DNA from: Sphingomonas prati
GTDB taxonomy: Bacteria > Pseudomonadota > Alphaproteobacteria > Sphingomonadales > Sphingomonadaceae
Length of the DNA stretch: 64,000 nt
Reading direction: 5' to 3'
NCBI RefSeq assembly: GCF_014643515.1
Contig: NZ_BMJP01000005.1
Span: 281,793 to 345,792 of the forward strand
In this document: positions 36,357 to 45,858 of the stretch, piece after piece
How positions within the stretch are numbered: the first letter of the stretch is position 1
How the letters are laid out: every line of letters starts with the position of its first letter
Program-made: the position numbers and the translations under genes
The notes under the pieces: generated by a model
Told to the model about the DNA's origin: nothing
Database searches by the model: none
What the model saw: only the letters and a program-made list of their open reading frames with translations

Positions 36357-37577
36357 GTGCGCGAATTCACCCGGCAGGCATTCTACGACCTGGTATGGTC
36401 CAGACCCATAACGCATGTAGCAAAGGATTTCCGGCTTTCGGATGTTGCGATCCACAAGATATGTCGGAAGCACGGGATACCAACTCCGCCACTGGGGTGG
36501 TGGGCGAAGAAACATGCCGGCAAGCCGGTAACCCGGACCGCCCTACCGGAAGCAGCTTCGGTGGAGCTGGACAGGATCATGATCGCTGCAGCCCACGTCG
36601 GTAATGAACCGGAGTCAATTGCCACGGTGCGTGAGGAAGCGCGCGTACGGGCAAGCGGGCAGGATAGTGGCATGGACGCTGTGAGCAGTCCCGTCGTCGC
36701 GCACTCCATTGCCGCACTCCGCGCGGCAAAGGCATCAGAGAAAGGTCTTCTGGAGATCTCGGGTCCCGGCCTGATCCATTGTCAGATCGGACCGGGCTCG
36801 CTGGAAAGGCTGAAGCTGATCCTCTCAAGAATCGTGGCGGCGGCGGCTGTGCAGGGTTTCCGACTGGAGGAAGGCGCCAGGGGCGCCCACTTTGCCGGAA
36901 ACCATGAAACGATTTCGATCGGGGTGACGGAAGTCGTCAAACGCGTTGCGCACACGCTGACGCCCGTCGAACAGAAATTGCAGGCTGCGTGGGACAAAAA
37001 GCGGGAACGTCAACGTCGGGGTGCTTCGTGGGACTTCGAGATGCCACCGGTGTTTGCCCAGTGGGACTATGTCTGCACCGGACAGCTCGGGTTCGAAATG
37101 GAAGCCGTTCATGTCGGGATCGGGCAACGCCCGCGCAGCACATTCCGGGATGCCAGGATTCAGAAGCTGGAAAACGCTGCCGAAGACATCTCGGTTGCCC
37201 TTGCAGTCCTTGCGGTTGCCAAGCGGGAAGAGCGGGAGCGCAGACAGGACGATGAGCGTCGTCGGCAGGAGGAGAAACGCATCCGGGAGCAGCCGCTGCG
37301 GGACAGATTCATAGCGGAGCGTCGGCGCGAGAAACTTGGCGAGGTTCTGGCAGAATATGCTGACCTTGATCGGCTGCGCCGACTTCTGGACGGCCTCCAC
37401 ACGAACGATTCTGATCAGATGCCGCCGAGAGTATCAAACTTTCTGGTCTGGGCACGCGCCGAACTGGTTTCACGTGAGGCCGCACTTTCCGATGCCGGGC
37501 TGGACGAGCAATTCGAGGATGCCCGTCTCTTCGGGACAGATGACGACCATTCGTTCAAATCGCCGCACTGGTACTGA
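36357..37577 (+). CDS. HTH coiled-coil protein of unknown function
   Basis: A 406-residue protein with a GTG start. The first 55 residues are a helix-turn-helix-like region (REFTRQAFYDLVWSRPITHVAKDFRLSDVAIHKICRKHGIPTPPLGWWAKKHAGK), a motif I have seen at the head of accessory proteins in many bacteria. A beta-rich middle follows, then a long charged coiled coil (about 265-345: KREERERRQDDERRRQEEKRIREQ). It is probably DNA-binding. Its neighbours on both sides are accessory genes. Confidence 0.65.
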   Translation: MREFTRQAFYDLVWSRPITHVAKDFRLSDVAIHKICRKHGIPTPPLGWWAKKHAGKPVTRTALPEAASVELDRIMIAAAHVGNEPESIATVREEARVRASGQDSGMDAVSSPVVAHSIAALRAAKASEKGLLEISGPGLIHCQIGPGSLERLKLILSRIVAAAAVQGFRLEEGARGAHFAGNHETISIGVTEVVKRVAHTLTPVEQKLQAAWDKKRERQRRGASWDFEMPPVFAQWDYVCTGQLGFEMEAVHVGIGQRPRSTFRDARIQKLENAAEDISVALAVLAVAKREERERRQDDERRRQEEKRIREQPLRDRFIAERRREKLGEVLAEYADLDRLRRLLDGLHTNDSDQMPPRVSNFLVWARAELVSREAALSDAGLDEQFEDARLFGTDDDHSFKSPHWY

Positions 37578-37959
37578 ACGACACGGACATGATGTCTCGT
37601 GACTGGTGGTCAGGTGCAGACGCTTCAAACCTGCTGCAAACGCGGAAAGAAGGACATTTCGCGGCTCCATGCCCCCTCTGCCGCCGGACCCTCGCGTCGC
37701 GTCGAAGCGGTAGAGTACGCCACACCGTAATGGATCGACTGTTTCAACCATCGTGGCTGCTCGAACCCGTTGGCCACAAGCGGTCGGTTCAGGCCGCGCC
37801 TCAACGCCATGTCCGGACCGCAACGGAGCGGCAGCCAGCCCGCTTCCCCCGCCAGATCTTCCGGAAGCAGGCCACGCGAACGAGCGACGTGCGCACAGGT
37901 CAGAATATGGGCTTCAGGATCGCTTGGCACGCCGACCGTCCTGACGCAGGGTCACGTTC
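37578..37959. other. Gene-free stretch
   Basis: About 380 bases between an HTH protein and a hydrophobic protein. Several overlapping ORFs exist on both strands, the best being a 101-residue minus-strand frame at 37625-37930, but none shows a family pattern or ribosome site. I annotate no gene here. Confidence 0.5.
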
Positions 37960-38730
37960 GTGACGCAAGGGGCATACGGCAGGATGCATGACGACGTGAT
38001 TGGGGCGGCAGCGGCAGACAACGCGGCCATTGATCGGGACGCTCAGCTGATTGCGCTGCGCCGGCGCGTGCTCGAGTGGCGCGACGCATGGTGCTTGGAC
38101 GCGGAGGTACGCCTTACAGCGCTGTGCCGGGAGAAAGCAGTAGCCGTTGGTCCGTGGGCGGCCGGGCTCTGGGTGCATCAGCTGGCCGCGGCGCGCGCTG
38201 GTTTCATCAAGTATCCTGCCATGCCACAGATCGTCGAGGAGGTGGGCGCGCGTGCCGAATGGATCGTCGGCAAGGCCCGCGTCGAGCTGACCGGGATCGT
38301 GGCCCATCATCTCGAGATCGAGACCAGAGCAGGCCGCGCCGATGCTGCTGCGGACACCGCCATGGGTCAGGTTCTGGCGATCGGCCGGGGGGCCGCACCG
38401 TTTGCCGCCGCGGCGGCCCTGCTTGCGGTGCTCCCCGGGCTCGCCACAACGACAACCGTGACGATGTTCGGGCTGGTCACGACCAGTACCGTGAGCCTGC
38501 CGGTTCTGGCGATCGGTGCGGCGGGAGTAGGAGCACTCGGCTACTTTGGCGTGATCAACGTCGGAGAAGTGCGCTCCGGGCAGGAGCGCGTGCTGATCGA
38601 GGCCATCGAAGCCGCGATCGAGGCTCGCCTGCTGGCGTCGGAGAACAAGGGGACGGAGCCGTCGCTGCTTGCACAGGTACAGAAAGGTTTTGCTGCTGCG
38701 GCTGCTGACGTGATCGGGAGGATCAAATGA
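37960..38730 (+). CDS. Hydrophobic-core protein, first of a coupled pair
   Basis: A 256-residue protein of unknown family. A helical N-terminal half (residues 15-125) leads into a long Ala/Gly/Thr-rich hydrophobic region at about 133-200 (RGAAPFAAAAALLAVLPGLATTTTVTMFG, then VLAIGAAGVGALGYFGVI), enough for two membrane hairpins. An in-frame ATG at 37984 is an alternative start. The stop overlaps the next gene by ATGA. The pair may form a membrane complex; an effector or toxin role is a guess. Confidence 0.6.
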   Translation: MTQGAYGRMHDDVIGAAAADNAAIDRDAQLIALRRRVLEWRDAWCLDAEVRLTALCREKAVAVGPWAAGLWVHQLAAARAGFIKYPAMPQIVEEVGARAEWIVGKARVELTGIVAHHLEIETRAGRADAAADTAMGQVLAIGRGAAPFAAAAALLAVLPGLATTTTVTMFGLVTTSTVSLPVLAIGAAGVGALGYFGVINVGEVRSGQERVLIEAIEAAIEARLLASENKGTEPSLLAQVQKGFAAAAADVIGRIK

Positions 38731-39701
38731 GCATTCCCTTTGATATTCCGGCGGAACTCATGTTGCGCTATTATGCTGGCAACATCGTACGCAGCGGCGC
38801 ACTGCTTCGCGAAGTGGGCTCTGGCCAAATCGTTGCCCACCTGCAGGAGGCGACCGGTCTCGTACAGATGGCCGGGAAACTTGATCCGTTCGACGTCGTC
38901 GAACAGGGCATTCAGGTTTACCAGAACGAGCAGATCAAGGCCGGTCTCGCGCTCGTGCAGGGGCTCGGTATCGCGAACCTGGCGCTCACTGGAATAAGCA
39001 TCGGGGTGAGCGTCGTCGGCTTCGCCATTGTAGCGGCCAGGCTCGGCCGGATCGAGAAGGGTATGGACGGGCTCGCCGCCGCGATCGAACGCGTGTCGCG
39101 CAAGGTGGACGGGATGCGCGACTACCTCGTCCGGCAGGAACTGGCCGATCTCCGCGCCGAGCTCCGCCGGATCGACGCAGCCTGGGCAAGCAGCGAGGAG
39201 AAAGTGCAGATCGGTCAGTGGCGCGAGGCGGCCGGCCGCCTGCTCACGATCGAAGAGCGCTTTCACGGGCATGCCCGGGCGCTCGCCACCGCGGGTGAGG
39301 AACCGGGCTTGCGGGACCTGATGACTGACGCCTACGTCCTCGCCGCGGACGGGCGACGCTCGGCGCTGCTTGCTGCCGGCGACGAGACGGCAGCGGAGGA
39401 TGCCGGGCGAGAATTCGGACGGGCGCTGGGCAGCCTTACCGGACCGCTGGGGACCGCACAGCTGTTGCGCGAGATGATGACTGCAGAGCCTGGCAAAGGG
39501 CTTGCCGCACGAGCAGAGGCTGTGGAGCGCCTTCGCCCGAAGGCTGAGGCGCGAGCCGCAACCCTTCGTGAGCGCGAGGAAATGGCCGCGACTGCGCCCC
39601 TGACGATTGCTGCCCTGCGTCAGGCCGGTGTATCCGGTCGCGACTGGCTGAAGCGCGCCCGGAACGAGAATAGGGCGCCGCTCATCTGTCTGCCTGTGTA
39701 A
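38727..39701 (+). CDS. Coiled-coil membrane-associated protein, second of pair
   Basis: A 324-residue protein. Residues about 70-110 form a Gly-rich hydrophobic segment (GLALVQGLGIANLALTGISIGVSVVGFAIVAARL), followed by a predicted coiled coil (RIEKGMDGLAAAIERVSRKVDGMRDYLVRQELADLRAELRRI) and further helices. The layout, one hydrophobic hairpin inside long helices, resembles helical pore-forming proteins, but I recognise no family. It is translationally coupled to the hydrophobic gene upstream. Confidence 0.6.
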   Translation: MSIPFDIPAELMLRYYAGNIVRSGALLREVGSGQIVAHLQEATGLVQMAGKLDPFDVVEQGIQVYQNEQIKAGLALVQGLGIANLALTGISIGVSVVGFAIVAARLGRIEKGMDGLAAAIERVSRKVDGMRDYLVRQELADLRAELRRIDAAWASSEEKVQIGQWREAAGRLLTIEERFHGHARALATAGEEPGLRDLMTDAYVLAADGRRSALLAAGDETAAEDAGREFGRALGSLTGPLGTAQLLREMMTAEPGKGLAARAEAVERLRPKAEARAATLREREEMAATAPLTIAALRQAGVSGRDWLKRARNENRAPLICLPV

Positions 39702-40366
39702 GCCGGTTCGCGTCAGCCCTGCCTGATCTATTCCATCTTGCTGGCAGGCCGGCCCGGGCGACGTTGCCAGCAAAAGTTGAGCCCGCAGGAAGAACCGCCG
39801 TCAGGCAACCCATCCGGCGGGGGTAGTTCAGGCCATTCTTACAGGGGAGAAGGTCGCGCGAAGCCGGACGCCGTGATGCACCGTGAACCGACGTCTGAAG
39901 GGCGCCTTTGTCGAGCAACGTAAAGGTAGTGACGGACGCACCGTTCGCTGGTTGCGGATGCGCGCGCTGACCGCTGCCCGATCAGGCTTGAGGCGCGATA
40001 CATGATGATCCTGCCTGCCTGCGCTCGCGGCCGACGATCCCGTCGAGACGGGCCCCGCCGGCAATACGTCGACCGTTGACACCTGCGCCACCGCCGTAGC
40101 CGAAGCCAAGAACTTCGAAGAACCAACGGGCGTGCGGTCAAAGCAAATCGTCATTGGCGCAGAATTTCGGTCCCCCGGCGGGGTGACGCAATCCGGCCGG
40201 ACCGGACACACGAACAACTGTTCGTTCCCGTACCGCGCCCTGGACCGGCGAACCGCTCTACCAACCGACAGCTGGAGGTATCGGCTTGCGCAGTATCGTG
40301 GAACATTGCCGTCCGCGTGATACGAAAGGCTTGCCGGTCGACGGCCATGGAACCGGGTACGACACG
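39702..40366. other. Gene-free stretch
   Basis: About 665 bases in which both strands hold only short overlapping frames without recognisable patterns. It separates the membrane-protein pair from the run of small accessory genes. I see no repeats or hairpins strong enough to annotate. Confidence 0.5.
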
Positions 40367-40744
40367 ATGGACACATTGCAGGCAAAGGGTTGCGTGGGAA
40401 TCTTCTGGTTCGTTGACGACATGCTTGTCGCGGCCGGTTGCCCTGTTGCTGACGCCAGTCCCTATGGCGATTGTCTTACGTACGACGGTGGACATGCGGA
40501 GCACTGGGACCGGTGGCAGGAGGCAGGCGGTGTCTGGCTTGCGGCCCACGGTCTGCCGCTCTCCATCCTTTCAACCGAATATGATGACCATCCTCGCGGG
40601 CGAATAGTGAAGGAGCCGGGCTCCTTCGTTCTGTATGCCGATCGACGGTTGCAGACGGCAGACCGGCTGGACAGCATATGCTCCCGGTTTGAACTTGACC
40701 GTGCAAAGGTGTCGCTGCGCAGCGATGCACATTACCGGACCTGA
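40367..40744 (+). CDS. Small hypothetical protein
   Basis: A 125-residue protein starting MDTLQAKGCVGIFWFVDDML. The segment YGDCLTYDGGHAEHWDRWQEAG recalls small conserved hypothetical proteins with a GDCLT-H-x3-W pattern found near other accessory genes. No catalytic motif can be named. The longer frame from 40286 has no support. Function unknown. Confidence 0.5.
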   Translation: MDTLQAKGCVGIFWFVDDMLVAAGCPVADASPYGDCLTYDGGHAEHWDRWQEAGGVWLAAHGLPLSILSTEYDDHPRGRIVKEPGSFVLYADRRLQTADRLDSICSRFELDRAKVSLRSDAHYRT

Positions 40745-40829
40745 TGGACAGCAACCTGGTGACGCATCATCTCGACGTCGGGTGTTCCGATCGCGAAACT
40801 GGCCTTCCTGCACCTGAAACGGGACTGCG

Positions 40830-41372
40830 ATGAGCATCTGGACAATGAGTACGCCACCTGTCGCGCTGCCGCGCATCAAGCTCGAGAAAGTGTCCGAACT
40901 GGCGCACATGATCGTCACAGCTCCCAAGATGCCGCTCGGCGACTGGATGATCATGGGACGACAGGTAGCTACCGGCTGGGGTGGCGTGATCGATTTGCTC
41001 GCCATCGACGCGAACGGATCTGTCATCCTCATCCAGCTGGAACGCGAGATCGCAGACCGGAGCGCGGTAGCTACGGTGCTCAACTACGCGTCTTGGTTAC
41101 AGAATTCGAGCCTGTGCGAACTGGAGGCAATATACGGCATTTTCAGCAGTGGGCGCAGCCTGCTGGACGATGCTGCCGAACGCTTCGGTGCGTTTGTTTC
41201 AACGATCAACCCTGCAAGTAATCCGCAGCTTGCAATTGTCGCGCTGGATTTTGCTCCGGATGCTTCTCGCACGATCTCGTATCTGGTGTCGAGAGGTGTC
41301 ATGATAACCCGGATACAGTACTGGCTTTTCGAGATCGATAATCATCGACTGGTCACGTTCAAGACACTGTAG
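40830..41372 (+). CDS. NucS/DUF91-like protein with altered active site
   Basis: A 180-residue protein. Residues 55-95 (GWGGVIDLLAIDANGSVILIQLEREIADRSAVATVLNYASWL) follow the NucS/RecB-like nuclease pattern: I-D-L-L then a strand with E-x-K, then the helix ending YASWL. Here the expected E-L-K is Q-L-E, so the metal-binding pair is disrupted while the scaffold is kept. It may be a non-catalytic DNA-binding relative or a dead copy. The gene stands alone between small hypothetical genes. Confidence 0.6.
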   Translation: MSIWTMSTPPVALPRIKLEKVSELAHMIVTAPKMPLGDWMIMGRQVATGWGGVIDLLAIDANGSVILIQLEREIADRSAVATVLNYASWLQNSSLCELEAIYGIFSSGRSLLDDAAERFGAFVSTINPASNPQLAIVALDFAPDASRTISYLVSRGVMITRIQYWLFEIDNHRLVTFKTL

Positions 41373-41606
41373 CTGCAGTTTGCTGACAAGGGCTTCCGCA
41401 GCAACGCGGCTCCGGTTCCCAGCAGGGCGAAATCGGCTGCTGCCGCGCGTCTGGCCTTTGGCACACAGGTGCCCGACGCGCGGGACGAAGGTAGGAGGCC
41501 GCCCAGCGCCAAGGCCACATTAATGCCACAGCCAATGCCATGCTTTGTGCTCACGGTCGTGGACGCCGGAAGTCATAACGATCCCAGCGAGACTGGGAGC
41601 ACGTCA

Positions 41607-41933
41607 ATGCAACAACTGATCATGACCCGACATGCAAACCGCCGCGCCCGGCAACGCGGTATGCGGCACGTCCAGATAGAGCAGCTGTTTCTGCTTTCAG
41701 ACCTTGCAAGCCAGGTAGACCGTCATCTGTGCGCCTTCCGGGTTTCACGGGAGGCTCTCCGCGAAGCAGTAGCCGACGGTCTGCCGCCGTCCGAGGCTGA
41801 ACGGCTTGCTGGTCGCGCACTGTTGTTGACGGACAGTGGCACGGTCGTGACACTGGCGCATCTGCACGGCGGTAAGGCCCAAATGTACCGCCGGCGCGAT
41901 CGGCGCCCATACTGGAAGACAACCAGGTCATGA
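41607..41933 (+). CDS. DUF4258-like small protein
   Basis: A 108-residue basic protein starting MQQLIMTRHANRRARQRGM. The head H-A-x2-R-A-R-Q-R-G and the C-terminal LTDSGTVVTLAH resemble DUF4258-type RelE-like small proteins, which often act as toxins. The start at 41607 removes an unconvincing 46-residue extension. It overlaps the 440-residue gene that follows by four bases. If it is a toxin, the next gene is too large to be a usual antitoxin. Confidence 0.5.
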   Translation: MQQLIMTRHANRRARQRGMRHVQIEQLFLLSDLASQVDRHLCAFRVSREALREAVADGLPPSEAERLAGRALLLTDSGTVVTLAHLHGGKAQMYRRRDRRPYWKTTRS

Positions 41934-43252
41934 CCCCCGCAGACAACGTTATCCCTTTCCCAGCCGGCAAGCCCAAAGAGCGCAGGCTCAGCGGCTCGAA
42001 CGAGGCGGCATCTCAACTGCGGAAACGCTTTCGTGACGGTGGCCGTGCGCAGCGCGAAACATTCGTTCACCTGGCGCGGCACACGTTGCATCTCGTCGAA
42101 GAGCTCAAGACAACGTTTGGTACGCGTTCCGGTAAAATGCAGTCCGCTTTCGGCGACCTGTTGAAGCAGAAGCAACGCTTCGTGCTCGCGGAGGATGAAC
42201 TGCCGGCCACGCTGTGTCAGAACCCGGGGAACTGGGAACAGGTCCTGCGCGGGCTGGCGTCCGCGCTCGGCCGAGACCCGGATCATGTATTCCTCGATGC
42301 CGTACGAGGCTCACCGCTCATGCCGGCCCCCCACCGGAACAGCTTCGACAGGGAGCAATGGCTTGGCACCTTCCACGACCTGATGCGACAGATGGTGCGG
42401 CGACTGACGGCCGAGATAGACTATACTGCCATTACAACCTACCTCGCGGACTGCGGTCTTGTTGTTGAGGCCGGAGGGCTCCAGATATCCGAATTCCGGA
42501 ACGACGGCGCGGGCATTGACGAGCACAGCACCTACAGACCCGCGGCACTCTTCGAAGTGCCGCATGTGCTCGGTCTCAACTACCGGAAGCAGATTGAACA
42601 TGTCTACGCCACGGCAGATGATGACTTCGCCGTTTTCATGGAGCTTTCCGGTCTTGATCAGTCGCTAGCGATGGGCGAGTCGGCAGCAACTCTCTGTGGT
42701 GGCACCCGCATGGCGATTGCCCTCGTTACCGACGCCACTACCCAATCTCCCGCGATTGCTCTTGCAGAATGGAACGTACTTGAGTTGTATTTTGGCGATA
42801 ATTTCGTAAAAGAGCGAACATACGCGATAGACAAGTCGCACGTCGAGATCGGTCACCCGACTGAAGAAGGTGACGCGTCAATACCTAACAGTGTTCGCTT
42901 CAACCTGCTTGGATCGCCTGGGTTTGACGAAGCAGCGGCGTCACACATAATTTTTCCGGATGTCTGGACTGATAGCATTGACTATGACGTCTGGGACCCG
43001 GGCGGCTATGTGGACGAGGTAGCAGATTATCCAACCGAAGCCCCGGCGCGGACGGTGGCAGCAGTTATCGAGCGCAATCTCTCCTATGCGGCCGTCACCG
43101 CACTCGACCGTCGTATCGATTCCATTCTGCTCGCTCAGCTCGTTCACCTGCAGCGCCTCGTGGATGTTCACCGGTCCGAAACGGTACCTCTCGCACAGTC
43201 CGCACGGCGGGCACTCTACGAACAATGGGGAACTGATCCGAACGGCAGGTAG
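41930..43252 (+). CDS. Hypothetical protein coupled to DUF4258-like gene
   Basis: A 440-residue protein I do not recognise. The N-terminal 35 residues are basic and disordered (VIPFPAGKPKERRLSGSNEAASQLRKRF). The remainder mixes helices and strands, with LADCGLVVEAGGLQISEFRNDGAG and HVLGLNYRKQIEHVY, and ends in a helical segment. No membrane span or catalytic motif stands out. ATGA overlap with the preceding small gene implies joint translation. Confidence 0.6.
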   Translation: MTPADNVIPFPAGKPKERRLSGSNEAASQLRKRFRDGGRAQRETFVHLARHTLHLVEELKTTFGTRSGKMQSAFGDLLKQKQRFVLAEDELPATLCQNPGNWEQVLRGLASALGRDPDHVFLDAVRGSPLMPAPHRNSFDREQWLGTFHDLMRQMVRRLTAEIDYTAITTYLADCGLVVEAGGLQISEFRNDGAGIDEHSTYRPAALFEVPHVLGLNYRKQIEHVYATADDDFAVFMELSGLDQSLAMGESAATLCGGTRMAIALVTDATTQSPAIALAEWNVLELYFGDNFVKERTYAIDKSHVEIGHPTEEGDASIPNSVRFNLLGSPGFDEAAASHIIFPDVWTDSIDYDVWDPGGYVDEVADYPTEAPARTVAAVIERNLSYAAVTALDRRIDSILLAQLVHLQRLVDVHRSETVPLAQSARRALYEQWGTDPNGR

Positions 43253-43331
43253 AACGAATGGCCGCGTGACCCCGCCGGAAAGCGTGGGGTGGATCTTAAA
43301 ACCGACACAGTGTTACAAAGGGCAGACAATC

Positions 43332-44087
43332 ATGAATGACAGCACGATGGATTCCGGCGTGGATTTCATGAAAGAACTGGACGCTGAATATCGCGAGCGG
43401 TCAGGACTGCGGGATCGACGCTTCTACAGCATTTTCTACAGCCGTATCGAGCCGTCGCCGCTGATGATCCTCGGCATCAATCCGGGTGGCAACACCGATA
43501 CCTGGAGCATGTCGCCTGACGCTGATGAGTTCTGCTCGGCCTGGCAACACGATTATGTTGATGAGCGGTACGAAATCCAGGCAGTAATGCAGCCCCTGCT
43601 TCGAACCGTGCTCGGGATAGATGACGCAATTCTCCGACGCATTCCGAAGACGAACATGGTGTTCCGCCGTTCCCCGGGAGTTGGCAGGTTCGGGGAACAG
43701 CAGGAGGGCATGCAGATTGAGCATGCCCTGAAGGAGGCGGCGCCAACGCTGGAACGGATCATTCGCCACGTCTCTCCACGAGCCATTATCTTCGAGGGCC
43801 TGGAAGCTCTTGCAATGTTCAACCGCACATTCGGAACGGGCCCCCTGGGTCAATCACTGGTTCCGCCGGTAACTACGCCAAACGGGCGGTACCCTGCCCT
43901 GATCTATGCCGTGCATGAACTGCAAAGTGCCATCCTGCCGCATTTGATCATTGCCTGCGCACTGGCACATCCATCCAAATATGCCCATCGTGCAGAGTTC
44001 AGAACTGCCGAGCAGGACATGACGGTGCGCCTTGCCCCGATTGGAGCAATGCTGCGCGAAATGGGACCGCCAAGTGTAAATAGGTAG
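43332..44087 (+). CDS. Uracil-DNA glycosylase superfamily-like protein
   Basis: A 251-residue protein with pattern support for a UDG fold: PLMILGINPGGNTD near residue 43 corresponds to motif A (GxNPG), and ALAHPSKYAHR near the C-terminus to motif B (H-P-S). Between them lie KTNMVFRRSPGVG and AIIFEGLEAL. The catalytic Asp/Asn of motif A cannot be fixed without alignment. UDG-fold glycosylases that act on modified phage bases are known as defence proteins, so the setting is suggestive. ATG 43332 follows a gap of 79 bases. Confidence 0.6.
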   Translation: MNDSTMDSGVDFMKELDAEYRERSGLRDRRFYSIFYSRIEPSPLMILGINPGGNTDTWSMSPDADEFCSAWQHDYVDERYEIQAVMQPLLRTVLGIDDAILRRIPKTNMVFRRSPGVGRFGEQQEGMQIEHALKEAAPTLERIIRHVSPRAIIFEGLEALAMFNRTFGTGPLGQSLVPPVTTPNGRYPALIYAVHELQSAILPHLIIACALAHPSKYAHRAEFRTAEQDMTVRLAPIGAMLREMGPPSVNR

Positions 44088-44181
44088 TTTACGTGTCTAA
44101 TTTACTGAAATCGCATTTTGGGTGAATATAACTTAATAGTTTTGAAGTTTTCTTCTAACCTCACTTGAATGAGTACCGCTG

Positions 44182-44808
44182 ATGACCGTTACCAAAAAAG
44201 ATATTTTGAAAAAGCTGAGCGAATGCAATACGCTCGGAATATCGCAGTTCCTGGAGAAGTATGGCTTTCAGCCGCCCCGGGGCGTCTTTTTGATATATCA
44301 GGGACAGGAATATCCAGCCCGTGCAATTTGGGGAGCGGCGCATACGCCGCCGTTGGATGGAACTTATGATAACGCGAGAATGTACCATGGGCCTGGAGCA
44401 TTTCAGAATCTAGATCCTGCCTTCTACCTTACAACCAAAGCGGAATATCTGGCTCTTAAAGGCGAAAGCCCGGCAATACAGGATCTGGATGATGAGGGGT
44501 TCGGTAACGAAGAACCGGAATACAGGAGAAGAATGGCAGGTGCTTACATCCGAAACCCCGAGGTTCGGACGCAGGTTCTTCGACGCGCAAACGGAAAGTG
44601 CGAGTATGGCGGCTGCACTCCATTCAAAAATCTTAACGGTCAAATCTATCTGGAAACTCATCATGTAATTAGCCTTTCCGAACAGGGAATTGATAGACTG
44701 ACCAACGTTATCGCACTATGCGCAAATCATCATCGGGAGGCACATTTTGGGCAAGACTGGCAGATACTTCAGGATAAGTTCCTTACCATAATCGCGAGCG
44801 TGGATTAG
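44182..44808 (+). CDS. HNH endonuclease with ScoMcrA-like head
   Basis: A 208-residue protein. The N-terminal 65 residues (ISQFLEKYGFQPPRGVFLIYQGQEYPARAIWGAAH) resemble the ScoMcrA head domain, and the C-terminal HNH core is RANGKCEYGGCTPF, then YLETHHVISLSEQGIDRLTNVIALCANHHREAHFG. The two domains together suggest a modification-dependent type IV restriction enzyme. Base composition is lower in GC than its neighbours. It is a single-gene unit, with a second family member split in two at 62.7-63.8 kb. Confidence 0.82.
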   Translation: MTVTKKDILKKLSECNTLGISQFLEKYGFQPPRGVFLIYQGQEYPARAIWGAAHTPPLDGTYDNARMYHGPGAFQNLDPAFYLTTKAEYLALKGESPAIQDLDDEGFGNEEPEYRRRMAGAYIRNPEVRTQVLRRANGKCEYGGCTPFKNLNGQIYLETHHVISLSEQGIDRLTNVIALCANHHREAHFGQDWQILQDKFLTIIASVD

Positions 44809-45116
44809 TTGGATCTTTTCACGCCATAATCTACCAACGAATGCCATTATTGCAAGATCGTCACGCCTACTTGTTGGTCTAGCTTGTCCTGGGCCAGTTT
44901 AGACGTACTGCGTCCTGATACTCGGGTCAGCATGCTGGACAGAAAGTGCATTTTGCCGGTGGCGTACAGCATGGTTCGATACCTGCTCAGGCAAGGCGCT
45001 TCGTATACTTGATGAGCATACAGTGGGACCCAAGGTCGCTATTGCGCAAAACGCGTAATCACGACCAACCACGCGAAGGCATAGCGATTGCCGCCAGACC
45101 CCCATATGCCTTTCGC
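44809..45116. other. Gene-free stretch before the FKBP gene
   Basis: About 308 bases with no gene I can support. It marks a change from accessory genes back to two exported-protein genes of chromosomal character. An N-terminal extension of the FKBP frame crosses part of it but precedes the signal peptide, so it is not coding. Confidence 0.45.
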
Positions 45117-45692
45117 ATGAAAAGCTCTTCGATCCCGTTCTGCCGCCTCGTTCTGACAAGCGTCCTGCCGTTGCTGCCGGCACCGCTTCCCGCCAGCGCG
45201 GCACCAGCGCGCGGAGCCACGACCAGTGCGGTTGCGCCGCCGGCAACAGGGCCGGGCAACGGCATCATCGCCTTGCCACCGAACCCGGTCGTGCCGGCGG
45301 CGCTTCGGACATGTGCCGCGCGAACCCCGACCGGCCTTGGCTACACCATCCTGCGCCCTGCCACCGGCTCCAGGCCTGCCTCGACCGATATCGCACTGGT
45401 CAGCTACATCGGCTATCTGGCAGCAACCGGGGCCGTGTTCGATCAGGGCATGAACTCACCGCTTCCTGTCGACGGCGTCATTCCCGGCTTCGCGGAAGCG
45501 CTGCAGATGCTGGCAAAGACGGGTGTCGCTCGTTTCTGCGTGCCGCCCGCGCTGGGATATGGCGCGCAGGGGTCGGGACAGCTCCCGGCGAACGCGGATC
45601 TGGTGTTTCAGGTCGAACTACTGGACTACAAGACAGCAGCCGAGGTGGAAAAGATGCGCAGCACGCAAGCGCCGGAACCTGCCGGGCAGTAA
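45117..45692 (+). CDS. FKBP-type peptidyl-prolyl isomerase, exported
   Basis: A 191-residue protein with a signal peptide (SIPFCRLVLTSVLPLLPAPLPASA) and a C-terminal FKBP domain (VSYIGYLAATGAVFDQGMNSPLPVDGVIPGFAEALQMLAKTGVARFCVPPALGYGAQGSGQLPANADLVFQVELLDY). It would assist protein folding in the periplasm. The start at 45117 begins the signal peptide; the ORF extends 57 residues further upstream without support. The domain spans about residues 88-180. Confidence 0.85.
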   Translation: MKSSSIPFCRLVLTSVLPLLPAPLPASAAPARGATTSAVAPPATGPGNGIIALPPNPVVPAALRTCAARTPTGLGYTILRPATGSRPASTDIALVSYIGYLAATGAVFDQGMNSPLPVDGVIPGFAEALQMLAKTGVARFCVPPALGYGAQGSGQLPANADLVFQVELLDYKTAAEVEKMRSTQAPEPAGQ

Positions 45693-45858
45693 GGCAGCAG
45701 GATCCCCAACCACATCCGCAGCCTCGAACGGCGGGTGTGCCGTCTGCCAGCGTCGAGCATCAGGATCGTTGTCGGTAGCATTCTGCAAGCCTCTCGACCC
45801 GATCGAGGCAGCCGCCCGTCGACATCAAACTGACACGAGGCAGGGCCAACAGGCCACC

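Noticed and set aside
37625..37930. 101-residue minus-strand ORF
   Set aside because: Overlapping frames on both strands, no ribosome site and no family match.
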